In this document: positions 1 through 8,381 of the stretch, in pieces
How positions within the stretch are numbered: position 1 is the stretch's first letter
Layout of the letters: the number at the start of each line of letters is the position of its first letter
From: Nitrospira sp. UBA5698
GTDB lineage: Bacteria; Nitrospirota; Nitrospiria; Nitrospirales; Nitrospiraceae
Assembly (NCBI GenBank): GCA_002420115.1
Contig: DIHK01000072.1
Location: 1-56,757 of the forward strand
Direction of reading: 5' to 3'
DNA: 56,757 nt
Notes under the pieces: generated by a model
The model's input: only the letters and a program-made list of their open reading frames with translations
Database searches by the model: none
Told to the model about the DNA's origin: nothing
Position numbers and translations under genes: made by a program

Positions 1-231
1 GTGAAGGCGCAGGCCTTCTACATGAAGGACTTTGTGCTCTTCCCGCTGCTCCATCCCGCCGCCGCCCTGCACCAGGGCAACCTGCTCCCCACCTTGAAGG
101 AAGATTTTAAGAAACTGAAGGAGTTCCTCGACAAGCACACCAAACCTGCCGAACCGACTAGCACAGCCCCAACCGCGCCAGTGTTGAATATTGAATCTCC
201 CCAGCCGGCGCAGATGGACTTGTTCGGGTAA
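1..231 (+). CDS. Family-4 uracil-DNA glycosylase, C-terminal fragment
   Basis: Only the last 76 residues are in the window; the gene begins upstream, so the first GTG need not be the start. The segment FPLLHPAAALHQ (about residues 14-25) matches the last conserved motif of type-4 Fe-S uracil-DNA glycosylases, where the HPAA histidine contacts DNA. It is followed by a typical LKEDFKKLKEFL helix. A Pro/Thr-rich tail ends in QMDLFG, which resembles a short clamp-binding (QxxLF) peptide. Role by family: removal of uracil from DNA in base excision repair. The catalytic and cluster-binding regions lie outside the window, so the family call rests on the C-terminal motif alone. Confidence 0.72.
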   Translation: MKAQAFYMKDFVLFPLLHPAAALHQGNLLPTLKEDFKKLKEFLDKHTKPAEPTSTAPTAPVLNIESPQPAQMDLFG

Positions 232-371
232 TTGGTCTGCGTGCTTCTGTGAGAGATTGGAGCCCCTAGCTTCGTCGTCGGACGGCTGTACAACTTGTTC
301 CGCTCTAGATTGCAACCAAACGGAACTTCGGGCAGCGATTGCCCCGGGCTAGACGCAAGGGAACGACGTCA

Positions 372-390
372 CCTCGTGAAGTTCACGAGG
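372..390. repeat. Perfect dyad CCTCGTGAA/TTCACGAGG
   Basis: Nine-base arms at 372-380 and 382-390 around a single central base. It overlaps the stop codon of the minus-strand gene that ends at 383. The plus strand continues with TTTT but neither strand has a convincing U-tract, so it is a weak terminator candidate. The same core CCTCGTGA recurs in the larger hairpin at 16338-16372. Confidence 0.55.
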
Positions 391-844
391 CTTTTGACTT
401 GACAGTCGATGAGGGTTCTGAGCTGGCAAGCTGACTGTCTTCCGTCTCTTCCGCAGGCTTCTCTTCTTCCGGCACATCGAACCACTGCACCAGCATCTCT
501 TCCCACCAGGCTTCAGTCACGTCCTCACCCGGGTCCGTCCCGAGAAAGGCCACGTCCTCGTTCTTGATGCTGGTACCAACGAGCTGCGGTTGGAATTTTG
601 CGCGGTTGATGACTTCTTTCGTGGCATAGCCGCCGATGATCCAGGAGTCCGGATCGGCCCGGCGGGATTTGTAGGCCTTCAGACCAAGCTTGAGATACAT
701 GAAGATCTGCTGCTGGACCGGATCCGTCACGCCGGACTGCGGCAAGCTCAAGGTCTTCTCGATGCGCTTGCGCCAATGCCGATCATCGTAGCGCGACGTG
801 ATCAGCTGCAGCATCTTCTTTCCCAGTTCGGCATCCAACGGCAT
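383..844 (-). CDS. Conserved-looking hypothetical protein
   Basis: 153 residues, no family recognised. The first 75 residues are basic and probably helical (KKMLQLITSRYDDRHWRKR). The middle holds a mixed segment with DPDSWIIGGYATKEVI. The last 35 residues are acidic and low in complexity (EEEKPAEETED), suggesting a disordered tail. There is no signal peptide or membrane segment, so it is probably cytoplasmic. ATG at 844 is preceded by GGAAGAG with five bases of spacing. It lies 21 bases after the PEBP gene on the same strand and is probably co-transcribed with it. Function unknown. Confidence 0.7.
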   Translation of the reverse strand: MPLDAELGKKMLQLITSRYDDRHWRKRIEKTLSLPQSGVTDPVQQQIFMYLKLGLKAYKSRRADPDSWIIGGYATKEVINRAKFQPQLVGTSIKNEDVAFLGTDPGEDVTEAWWEEMLVQWFDVPEEEKPAEETEDSQLASSEPSSTVKSKAS

Positions 845-865
845 GACGTCTCTTCCGATTCGTAC

Positions 866-1423
866 TTACTTGCGGCTGTAGAGGCCGGTAAACGAGGCTT
901 TGGCCAGAGCATTCTGGTTGAGATAGAACCCGACCATTGCGGCGGGAGTCGCTGGCTTCAACGACAAATGTTCCACCTTTAACGCATAGATCGTAAAAAT
1001 ATATCGATGTGGTTTGTGGCCGGCAGGGGGACAGGGGCCGCCGTACCCGGGTTCACCAAAATCCGTCATGCTTTGCACACTACCTTGAGGCGCACCAGGC
1101 CCACCAGGTCTTCCAGCGTCCGCAGCCAGAGCCGAAATGTCCTCAGGGATGTTGAAAATGACCCAATGCCACCATCCACTGCCGGTCGGCGCATCCGGAT
1201 CATAGACCGTCACCGCAAAGCTCTTGGTCCCCTTCGGAGCATTCGCCCAGCGCAACTCGGGAGACACATTGTTCCCGGTACAACCGAATCCGTCGAAGAC
1301 ATGGGTCTTACTGATCGTGCTGGCTGGCTTGATGGTAGGACTCGCCAGCTGAAATTCTGCAGCCGTACTGATCCCTGGAACCAGAGCGATCGCCACGAGT
1401 ACGCGACTCCATAGTGATTTCAT
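866..1423 (-). CDS. Exported PEBP-family protein (YbhB/YbcL-like)
   Basis: 185 residues from ATG 1423, which has AGAGGGA upstream at good spacing; a further ATG at 1441 is less well placed. Residues 1-22 form a signal peptide ending near STAA. The rest is a phosphatidylethanolamine-binding / Raf-kinase-inhibitor fold: NVSPELRWANAPKGTKSFAV, then YDPDAPTGSGWWHWVIFNIP with the conserved DPDAP and GxxHW ligand-site motifs, then GPCPPAGHKPHRYIFTIYAL. Bacterial members are small periplasmic or cytoplasmic proteins of unclear ligand. Here the signal peptide places it in the periplasm. Downstream of the dienelactone hydrolase gene with a 70-base gap. Confidence 0.88.
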   Translation of the reverse strand: MKSLWSRVLVAIALVPGISTAAEFQLASPTIKPASTISKTHVFDGFGCTGNNVSPELRWANAPKGTKSFAVTVYDPDAPTGSGWWHWVIFNIPEDISALAADAGRPGGPGAPQGSVQSMTDFGEPGYGGPCPPAGHKPHRYIFTIYALKVEHLSLKPATPAAMVGFYLNQNALAKASFTGLYSRK

Positions 1424-1493
1424 CACGTGTTCCCTCTTCATCTGAAATAATTCCCCTAGGCGCGACGTTTCGCCATGCATGCGCAATGAGAAT

Positions 1494-2198
1494 CTAGCCG
1501 AGGTGTTGTTTAAAGAACGCCTTGGTTCTCGACCATGCGTCTTTAGCCGCGTCCGGCCGAAACACCGATGGATCCGTGTCTCGGAAAAACGCATGAGGGG
1601 CACCGGGGTACGTCTTGATCTCGCCGGCCTTGTTATACTTTTTCAAGGCCGCTGCCAATCGTTGAACGTCCGCCTTTGTAATCCAGCCGTCGTCTTCACC
1701 ATACACATACAACACCGGGCAGCCCAGCTTTTGAATCGGGGTATCAGGGTTCGGCACCTGACCATAGAACGGCACCGTTGCTTTAATCTCTGAATTCACA
1801 CAAGGCAGCATGAGGGCATAGGAACCACCCATGCAAAACCCCGTCACGCCAATCCTCGTTGCGTCGACCTCCGGAACTGATTTCAAATAGGCGACCGTGG
1901 CATTCAGATCGGCAAGACCATCTTCCTGTTTCAGGGTGTTCATCAGTTTCCCGGCTTCACCGGCGTCCGTGGTCAATGCATGCCCAAGGCGTGAATAGAG
2001 GTCCGGTGCAATTGCCACATAGCCTTCCGCCGCATAGCGTCTTGCGATATCTCTTATGTGATCCGTGAGTCCCCACCATTCTTGGACAATGAGAATAGCC
2101 GGACGCTTGTCGTTCGTCTGCGGAGCCGCCACGAAAGCCTTCATGCCCACATTTCCGCTCTGATACTGAACGGTTGTTTCTCGAATCAATGCAGCCAT
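1494..2198 (-). CDS. Dienelactone hydrolase family protein
   Basis: 234-residue alpha/beta hydrolase. The nucleophile elbow is GFCMGGSYAL, giving the cysteine nucleophile typical of dienelactone hydrolases. The acid is in YGEDDGWI, the histidine in YPGAPHAFF near residue 203, and the conserved glutamate in QEWWGL near residue 40. The family hydrolyses carboxymethylenebutenolide-type lactones, but most members outside aromatic-degradation operons have unknown substrates. No aromatic catabolic genes are nearby. There is no signal peptide. ATG at 2198 has only a weak ribosome site. Confidence 0.88.
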   Translation of the reverse strand: MAALIRETTVQYQSGNVGMKAFVAAPQTNDKRPAILIVQEWWGLTDHIRDIARRYAAEGYVAIAPDLYSRLGHALTTDAGEAGKLMNTLKQEDGLADLNATVAYLKSVPEVDATRIGVTGFCMGGSYALMLPCVNSEIKATVPFYGQVPNPDTPIQKLGCPVLYVYGEDDGWITKADVQRLAAALKKYNKAGEIKTYPGAPHAFFRDTDPSVFRPDAAKDAWSRTKAFFKQHLG

Positions 2199-2221
2199 GA
2201 GTCACTTCACTCAGAAAGAGC

Positions 2222-2249
2222 CTATAGCTGATAGCTTGTAGCGAATGGC
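2222..2249. repeat. Degenerate heptamer repeat (xxxTAGC)
   Basis: Four consecutive 7-base units, CTATAGC TGATAGC TTGTAGC GAATGGC, in the gap between the dienelactone hydrolase start and the tldE stop. The last unit is degenerate. It resembles short tandemly repeated repetitive (STRR) sequences known from cyanobacteria in having period seven; no function can be read from it. Confidence 0.5.
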
Positions 2250-2310
2250 AGGAAGAAGAACAACCTCAGTGCCCTCTGGCCACCAGTAATCGGCTATAAA
2301 CCATTACCTC

Positions 2311-3696
2311 TCAATTCCCCGCTACCATCATCTCGGCAATCTTGACTGTCGGGCTTGCGATACGTCCACGGAACACGAGGTCATTCCCGATCACGTCGAT
2401 GTCTTTCAGCATCTGCTTCAAATTTCCCGCGATGGTAATTTCTTCAACCGGGTAGGCCAGCTCTCCGTTCTCAATCCAGAACCCGCAGGCTCCTCGCGAG
2501 TAATCCCCCGTCACCATATTAATGCCGAACCCGATCAACTCCGTCACAAAGAGACCTTCTTTCACGGAGCCAATAATCTCTTGCTGGCTTTTCTCTCCGG
2601 GGACCAGATAAAAGTTGGTTGGGCCGACAGAGGGGCTCTCCCCTACACTGCGTGACGCGTTCCCCGTCGACGGCAAGCCCAGCTTCTTGCCCGAATAGGT
2701 ATCAAGCAGATAGCTCTTCAATACGCCTCGCTCGACAATGGTATTCTTCCGTGTCGCCAGCCCTTCACCATCGAACGGACGTGATCCAAGGCCGCCGACC
2801 ATGCGACCATCGTCGTAAACGGTGATCAAATCGGATGCGATCGTCTGGCCCAGTTGATCGAGGAGAAATGATGCACGTTTATAGAGTCCGTAGCCCGAAA
2901 CAGCGCTGCACACGTTCGCCAGAAGGCTCCCTGCCGTCTCTTGATCGAACACCACCGGCACACGTTTCGTCGCCACCTTGCGCGCGCCCAATCGGCGAAT
3001 CGCACGACGCGCCGCTTCCTGGCCGATCGATTCCGCAGACGCCAGTCGAGCAAACTTGCGCTGGACCTGATACCAGGCATCCCGTTGCATTCCACCAGTC
3101 GTGGACTCGGTCGCAATCGGAGACACAGACAGAGAAAAGTTCGAGCTTCTATACGACCCCACGAATCCATGACTATTGGCCAGCACCACTCGCCCGGATG
3201 AGGAATCAAACTCTGCCCCCTCCGAATTCGTGACACGTGGATCAGTTGCAAAGGCCGCAGCTTCTCCTCGCTTGGCCCAATCGATCTGTGTGTCCGTATC
3301 GAGCACCGTATCATCATAGAGATCGAGATCCGGTTGCTCTACGGCCATATGCCCGGCATCCGGCAGGCCTGAGACATCATCTTCGACAACGGCACCGGCC
3401 AAGGTGCAGGTGTCGGCCACAAGCTGATTAAGAGAGGCCCGTGAGAAATCGGATGTGGACGTTGTGGCAGACCGCTTTCCGATAAAGACGCGCAAGCCGA
3501 GACGCTTCTCTCTCGCCTTGGTCAGTCGGTCAACCGTCCCGACTCGTACTTGAACAGAAAAGGTCTCCCCGTCGGCCACGACAATATCGGCTTCAGTCGC
3601 CCCACAAGCCTTCGCCTGAGCCAATACATCGGTCGCCAACTGGGCATAACCGTTCGCGGTCACGGTCGGTTCTGTTTTTTGTTGCGCTTGAAGCAC
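2311..3696 (-). CDS. tldE: TldE/PmbA-type metalloprotease subunit
   Basis: 461 residues, the TldD/PmbA family. Unlike the neighbour at 3805-5235 it lacks the HExxxH zinc motif, which identifies it as the TldE (PmbA) partner. The family works as a TldD/TldE heterodimer that degrades unfolded or leader peptides through a narrow tunnel, in the cytoplasm. The C-terminal half shows family motifs such as GEGLATRKNTIVERGVLKSYL and GVNMVTGDYSRGACGFWIENGE-like sequence. Start is GTG at 3696 with a weak upstream GTGAG. The gene follows tldD by 108 bases on the same strand; the gap is filled by heptamer repeats. Confidence 0.9.
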   Translation of the reverse strand: MLQAQQKTEPTVTANGYAQLATDVLAQAKACGATEADIVVADGETFSVQVRVGTVDRLTKAREKRLGLRVFIGKRSATTSTSDFSRASLNQLVADTCTLAGAVVEDDVSGLPDAGHMAVEQPDLDLYDDTVLDTDTQIDWAKRGEAAAFATDPRVTNSEGAEFDSSSGRVVLANSHGFVGSYRSSNFSLSVSPIATESTTGGMQRDAWYQVQRKFARLASAESIGQEAARRAIRRLGARKVATKRVPVVFDQETAGSLLANVCSAVSGYGLYKRASFLLDQLGQTIASDLITVYDDGRMVGGLGSRPFDGEGLATRKNTIVERGVLKSYLLDTYSGKKLGLPSTGNASRSVGESPSVGPTNFYLVPGEKSQQEIIGSVKEGLFVTELIGFGINMVTGDYSRGACGFWIENGELAYPVEEITIAGNLKQMLKDIDVIGNDLVFRGRIASPTVKIAEMMVAGN

Positions 3697-3708
3697 GTGC
3701 TCACTTTC

Positions 3709-3736
3709 TCAGTCACTGGTTATCGGTCAATGAACA
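3709..3736. repeat. Degenerate heptamer repeat (TGACCNA family)
   Basis: On the minus strand the units read TGACCGA TAACCAG TGACTGA, preceded by a weaker fourth unit. Period seven, immediately upstream of the tldE start. Related units recur at 3774-3801, 32056-32090 and 32111-32131. Confidence 0.5.
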
Positions 3737-3773
3737 TTAGGGAGACAGACTCCCCCTTTGTTTAGTCCGACTA

Positions 3774-3801
3774 TTGACCAAGGACTGATGACTATATGAC
3801 T
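3774..3801. repeat. Degenerate heptamer repeat (TTGACCA family)
   Basis: Plus-strand units TTGACCA AGGACTG ATGACTA TATGACT, just downstream of the tldD stop. Same family as 3709-3736 and in opposite orientation, so the 108-base tldD-tldE gap carries an inverted pair of heptamer arrays. Confidence 0.45.
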
Positions 3802-3804
3802 CTC

Positions 3805-5235
3805 TTAACGTTGTGTCCCGCCGACTGTGATTTCATCCACCTTGATGGTGGGTAAGCCGACCCCGACCGGCACCGATTGGCCGTCCTTCCCGCACGTACC
3901 AATGCCGTTATCGAGCTTGAGATCGTGCCCGACCATCGAGACCTTCGTCAGAATCTCCGGCCCGTTCCCGATCAACGTGGCTCCCTTGACCGGCTTGGTA
4001 ACCTGGCCGTCTTCGATGAGATAGGCTTCGCTGGCTGAAAATACGAATTTTCCGTTCGTGATATCGACCTGTCCACCGCCAAACGAGACGGCGTAGAGAC
4101 CTTTTTTAACGGATCGAATGATGTCGTGCGGGTCAGACTCACCGGCCAACATGAACGTGTTCGTCATGCGCGGAAGCACCACGCTTTGATAATTTTCGCG
4201 TCGGCCATTCCCCGTCAGGGGGATCCCCATGAGACGTGCGTTCAGCTTATCCGTAATATAGCCACGGAGGATGCCTTTTTCGATGAGCGTCGTACTGCCG
4301 GTCGGCGTACCTTCATCATCCATGTTCAGGGAACCACGCCGAAAAGGAAGGGTGCCGTCATCCACGATCGTACAGACGTCCGATGCGACCCGTTTGCCGA
4401 TCAGGCTGGAAAACGCGGAAGTCTTCTTGCGATTGAAGTCGGCTTCCAACCCATGTCCGATCGCTTCATGAAGCAAGATCCCAGGCCACCCGCCGGCCAA
4501 CACCACCGGCATCACTCCGGCCGGCGCATCGACGGCGGATAAATTGAGAATCGCTTCCCGCGCGGCTTCCCTGGCATAACTTAAATGGCGATTGTCTTCG
4601 CGATAATACGCAAAGGCAACCCGGCCGCCGCCGCCAAAACTTCCTACCTGACGATTGTCTCGATCTTCAGCGATACAGGTAATCTGGAGACGGGACAACG
4701 GCTGGATATCACCGACGAGTGTCCCCTCCGAGGTCGCCACCACCACGACCTTGTATTCCGTATTAAATGAAGCCATCACGTTCTTGATGCGGGGATCGTA
4801 CCGCCTGGCTTCAGCATCGATTTCGTTCAAAAGCGCCACCCGCTCGGGCGTCGCCACCTCAGCCTTTGCCCTCTCGATCGGATAGAGATCACGGGTCGGT
4901 CGTCGCTGCGTAGGCACTGGAACGGTGGAATGCCCCTTAGGAGAATTGGCGATATACCGAGCGGTGTCAGCGGCAACTTCGAGATCCCGCTTCGTCAACT
5001 CGTCCGAATAGGCAAAGCCCGTCTTTTCTCCTGCGGTGGCCCGAACCCCGACCCCTTGCGACACACTCTTGGCCGCCCGTTTGACGATGCCTTCCTCCAT
5101 CGAGACCGATTCGGACGTGCGGGATTCGAAATAGAGATCCGCGTACTCAACGTCTCGGACCTTCACCCGATCGAGCGCCTGCTGCGCCTCGATCTCCGTG
5201 ACACCGAACGTCGTCAGTTGAACCGGCTCCGGCAT
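3805..5235 (-). CDS. tldD: TldD metalloprotease
   Basis: 476 residues. The zinc motif HEAIGH (H256, E257, H261) is intact in LAGGWPGILLHEAIGHGLEA, followed by the family segment CTIVDDGTLPFRRGSLNMDDEG. TldD is the catalytic half of the TldD/TldE peptidase that processes small peptides, for example microcin or quinohaemoprotein leaders, and CcdA-type substrates. Full family length. ATG at 5235; the divergent uppS promoter lies upstream. Together with tldE this makes a complete two-gene protease unit. Confidence 0.95.
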   Translation of the reverse strand: MPEPVQLTTFGVTEIEAQQALDRVKVRDVEYADLYFESRTSESVSMEEGIVKRAAKSVSQGVGVRATAGEKTGFAYSDELTKRDLEVAADTARYIANSPKGHSTVPVPTQRRPTRDLYPIERAKAEVATPERVALLNEIDAEARRYDPRIKNVMASFNTEYKVVVVATSEGTLVGDIQPLSRLQITCIAEDRDNRQVGSFGGGGRVAFAYYREDNRHLSYAREAAREAILNLSAVDAPAGVMPVVLAGGWPGILLHEAIGHGLEADFNRKKTSAFSSLIGKRVASDVCTIVDDGTLPFRRGSLNMDDEGTPTGSTTLIEKGILRGYITDKLNARLMGIPLTGNGRRENYQSVVLPRMTNTFMLAGESDPHDIIRSVKKGLYAVSFGGGQVDITNGKFVFSASEAYLIEDGQVTKPVKGATLIGNGPEILTKVSMVGHDLKLDNGIGTCGKDGQSVPVGVGLPTIKVDEITVGGTQR

Positions 5236-5356
5236 ACAGACCTCTTTGCTCCTTTGTCAGGACCGACTGGATCGTGAGTATAGCCCATTCGTTTCTGACC
5301 ACGCAATGCAACAATCGGTGAAACCTCGTATTTCTTAGTATTTCCCAGGAGATCGT

Positions 5357-5385
5357 TTGACATTCCCGGTTCCCGTCAGTAGACT
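5357..5385 (+). promoter_or_regulatory. Sigma-70-type promoter of the uppS operon
   Basis: TTGACA at 5357-5362, a 17-base spacer, then TAGACT at 5380-5385. The -35 box is perfect and the -10 matches four of six. It sits about 55 bases before the chosen uppS ATG and makes an upstream ATG at 5357 unusable as a start, because that codon overlaps the -35 box. Confidence 0.7.
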
Positions 5386-5440
5386 CTGCACACGATTCTG
5401 CCCAAGCAAGACGACTACCGTAGGCTCGCTCAGGACAATT

Positions 5441-6226
5441 ATGACTCGCAGTCCCACCGGAGATCTCGACCACCTGCCTGAAAGCGAATTGAGTGCCAAG
5501 TTGGAGGCGGACCTGTTGCCCAAACATGTGGCCGTCATCATGGACGGCAATGGGCGCTGGGCGGAACTGCGTGGACTGCCTCGCATTGCCGGCCATCGCG
5601 AAGGCATCAACTCCGTCCGAGAGATGATCACACTCTGCTTGGAGCTCGGCATCCATGCCCTGACTATCTACGCTTTTTCCCAAGAGAATTGGAATCGCCC
5701 GACCCAAGAAATCAGCGCCTTGATGGGACTCTTGGAACATTACCTCTCTACGGAACGCGCAAGTCTCATTGAGCAAGGCGTCCGCTTTCGCGCCGTCGGG
5801 CGCCACGAGCTGCTTCCGCCGTCCGCTCAACACTGGGTTCGCACGACCGAGAAAGAAACGGCGCATCTTGAGAAATTGGTCCTGACCGTCGCGCTCAGCT
5901 ATGGAGGGCGTGCAGAAATCGTCGATGCAGTGAAGGCGGTGGTGAGAGACGTGCAGGCTGGGACCATTCAGGCCGAGCTGATCGATGAACCCACGGTCCA
6001 ACGGCACCTCTCGACCCATCCTCTCCCCGACCCGGATCTCCTGATCCGGACCAGCGGGGAAGCCAGGATCAGCAACTTTCTCTTATGGCAGCTGGCATAC
6101 ACCGAGCTCTGCTTCACCCCGACTCTGTGGCCTGATTTTCGGCGACGAGAGTTTCTCCTCGCGCTGATCGAATATCAACGCCGGGAACGTCGATTCGGCA
6201 GAGTGCTCAGTACCGTGCCATCATAA
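5441..6226 (+). CDS. uppS: Isoprenyl transferase (undecaprenyl diphosphate synthase)
   Basis: 261 residues from ATG 5441, preceded by AGGA. Motif HVAVIMDGNGRWA (residues 29-41) holds the catalytic aspartate D35. AFSQENWNRP and the C-terminal LLIRTSGEARISNFLLWQ supply the conserved residues for homoallylic diphosphate binding. It condenses isopentenyl diphosphate units into the C55 lipid carrier for peptidoglycan and O-antigen. The serine of RTSGE and the RxSN segment are typical; GEARISN replaces the more common GExRxSN. First gene of the uppS-cdsA-dxr-rseP-proS operon; the same core order is common in bacteria. Confidence 0.95.
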   Translation: MTRSPTGDLDHLPESELSAKLEADLLPKHVAVIMDGNGRWAELRGLPRIAGHREGINSVREMITLCLELGIHALTIYAFSQENWNRPTQEISALMGLLEHYLSTERASLIEQGVRFRAVGRHELLPPSAQHWVRTTEKETAHLEKLVLTVALSYGGRAEIVDAVKAVVRDVQAGTIQAELIDEPTVQRHLSTHPLPDPDLLIRTSGEARISNFLLWQLAYTELCFTPTLWPDFRRREFLLALIEYQRRERRFGRVLSTVPS

Positions 6227-6235
6227 TAAATCCTT

Positions 6236-7126
6236 GTGGGATATCCGCTCGCTCCAGACGCGATTCTCCATCATTCGAGATCTGTGACCACTTCACCTGC
6301 ACCGACGCGACAATTTGATCTCCGACGGCTCTACACGGCCGCAGCGCTGATTCCTACCGTCTACCTCATCATCGTCCATCTTGCGCCATGGGCTCTCACG
6401 CTCCTCCTGATCGCCGTCGGGTCGATTGCCTTGCTCGAACTGTATCGCCTGAGCTTCCAATCACGATTGAATAATATTCTCGTCGGTGTCGGGTTGGCTG
6501 TCTTTGTTCTGACCATCGCCCGTTCCCACGTGTCACTGTCGCTTCCAGAACTGCTGTTCGGAGGTGCGTTCGCGTTGGTCATGACCGCTCTGGCTGTTGG
6601 GACATCATCGGCGTACCGATGGAAGGACCCGCTCCTTGCCCTACTCGGTGTATTGTACGTAGGCATCCCGTTGAGTACCGTCGTATCGGCTCGCGCTCTA
6701 CCCACAGGAGCATTCCTGGTCTTGTTCCTGGCGGTCGTCACCTGGGCATCAGACTCCGCAGCCTACTATGCCGGCACCTTGTGGGGGAAACACCCTCTCA
6801 TGCCTTCCATCAGTCCTAAGAAAACCTATGAAGGACTACTCGGTGGACTTATGGGAGCCATTGCAGCTGCAGTCTTGGCACAGATGTGGTTTGCCTCAGA
6901 GCTCTCATGGACTGACGCCGTCGTACTCGGTATTCTCCTGACCCTCACGGGCCTGGCCGGAGACCTTTTTGAATCGGCGATTAAACGCCGAGCGGGTGTC
7001 AAAGACTCGGGAGGCATTCTACCGGGACATGGCGGGATGCTCGACCGGATCGATAGTCTCTTGTTCACAGCTCCTACTTTTTACTACTATGTCGCGTACG
7101 TTCGAGGCTTGTTGCCGCCTCTATAG
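6236..7126 (+). CDS. cdsA: Phosphatidate cytidylyltransferase
   Basis: 296 residues, a polytopic membrane protein with about eight hydrophobic segments. The CDP-diglyceride synthase signature is complete: SAIKRRAGVKDSGGILPGHG followed by GMLDRID. It makes CDP-diacylglycerol from CTP and phosphatidate, the branch point for all phospholipids. The start is uncertain: GTG 6236, nine bases after the uppS stop, has no ribosome site, and a second GTG at 6284 leads equally well into the first membrane segment. Operon member between uppS and dxr. Confidence 0.94.
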   Translation: MGYPLAPDAILHHSRSVTTSPAPTRQFDLRRLYTAAALIPTVYLIIVHLAPWALTLLLIAVGSIALLELYRLSFQSRLNNILVGVGLAVFVLTIARSHVSLSLPELLFGGAFALVMTALAVGTSSAYRWKDPLLALLGVLYVGIPLSTVVSARALPTGAFLVLFLAVVTWASDSAAYYAGTLWGKHPLMPSISPKKTYEGLLGGLMGAIAAAVLAQMWFASELSWTDAVVLGILLTLTGLAGDLFESAIKRRAGVKDSGGILPGHGGMLDRIDSLLFTAPTFYYYVAYVRGLLPPL

Positions 7127-7156
7127 CCCTCTACTCAGAAATGGAGAGGAGATGAC

Positions 7157-8320
7157 ATGAAGTCAATTATCATCCTGGGATCCACCGGATCGATCGGCAC
7201 CAACACCTTGGATATCGTGCAACGGTTTCCCGATGAATTCCGAGTGGTCGGATTGACGGCCGGCAACAATATCGAGAGGCTAGAAGAGCAGATTCACCGG
7301 TTCAGACCCAAGGCTGTCGCCGTCTCGACCGAATCCTCCGCCGCACGCCTTCGAGCTCGATGCGCCTCTCTTCCAGTGGAGATTTTGTCCGGCGAAGAAG
7401 GAATTGCCTCCGTCGCCTCAGGACTCGATGCCGAATTGGTGATTTCCGCCATCGTCGGCGCCGCCGGCCTCCTCCCGACCCTCTCCGCCATCCGCAGCGG
7501 AAAACACATTGCCCTGGCAAATAAAGAGCCGATGGTCATGGCTGGGAAGTTGATGCAGGACGAGGCTCGAAAATACGGAGTCAGGATTTTCCCCGTCGAC
7601 AGCGAACACAGCGCCATTTTCCAGTCGCTGGAAGGACACCGGATTGAAGACGTCCGGCGATTGATTCTGACAGCCTCGGGAGGCGCGCTCTGGACCCTCT
7701 CCCAAGAGGACCTCCAGCACGTCACACCGGAGCGAGCCCTCCAGCATCCAAACTGGAAGATGGGTGCCAAAATCACCATCGATTCCGCGACCCTGATGAA
7801 TAAGGGTTTGGAGGTCGTCGAGGCCCGCTGGCTATTCGATATTCCTGAGTCCCGCATCGATGTCATGGTGCATCGAGAAAGCATTATTCACTCGCTGGTC
7901 GAATATCAGGACCGTTCGGTGATCGCGCAATTGGGGCTCCCGGACATGCGGACCCCTATTTCGTATGCCATGCGATATCCCGGCCGGATGGCTCTCGACC
8001 TGCCTTCTTTGGACCTGACGGAGATCGGACGGCTCTCCTTCTGTAAGCCTGATCATGACCGCTTTCCTTGTCTCAATCTTGGATACGAGTCACTTCGAGT
8101 CGGGGGGAGCATGCCTGCCGTGATGAATGCAGCCAACGAAATCGCCGTTGACGCCTTTCTGCACCATGGCCTGCGGTTTATCGAAATTGCATCGGTGATC
8201 CGTAGCACAATGGATGCGCATACCCACCAGGCGATTACGTCCCTCGATGACGCCTTGGAAGCAGATCGTTGGGCCCGCGAAAAAGCTGAATCGTTGGTGC
8301 ACGCGTTGCCTCGCTCATGA
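7157..8320 (+). CDS. dxr: 1-deoxy-D-xylulose 5-phosphate reductoisomerase
   Basis: 387 residues. The N-terminal NADPH site is GSTGSIGTNTLD (residues 8-19). The metal and substrate site includes DSEHSAIFQ, the flexible loop around HPNWKMGAKITIDSATLMNKGLE-like sequence, and ANEIAVDAF. Full family length. It converts DXP to MEP, the first committed step of the MEP isoprenoid pathway, upstream of the substrate used by UppS. ATG 7157 has a strong GGAGAGGAG ribosome site. Confidence 0.97.
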   Translation: MKSIIILGSTGSIGTNTLDIVQRFPDEFRVVGLTAGNNIERLEEQIHRFRPKAVAVSTESSAARLRARCASLPVEILSGEEGIASVASGLDAELVISAIVGAAGLLPTLSAIRSGKHIALANKEPMVMAGKLMQDEARKYGVRIFPVDSEHSAIFQSLEGHRIEDVRRLILTASGGALWTLSQEDLQHVTPERALQHPNWKMGAKITIDSATLMNKGLEVVEARWLFDIPESRIDVMVHRESIIHSLVEYQDRSVIAQLGLPDMRTPISYAMRYPGRMALDLPSLDLTEIGRLSFCKPDHDRFPCLNLGYESLRVGGSMPAVMNAANEIAVDAFLHHGLRFIEIASVIRSTMDAHTHQAITSLDDALEADRWAREKAESLVHALPRS

Positions 8321-8381
8321 TCGTTTGCATTTCACGCTGCGAATGTTAGAGTAGAAGACTGAACCGAGACAGGGAGTTTCC

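Noticed and set aside
2826..3317. Long open frames opposite or shifted to tldE
   Set aside because: They lie wholly within tldE, have no family features and are explained by the high GC content.
5357..5440. Upstream start for uppS
   Set aside because: The extra 28 residues overlap the promoter -35 box and lack a ribosome site; ATG 5441 fits the family start.
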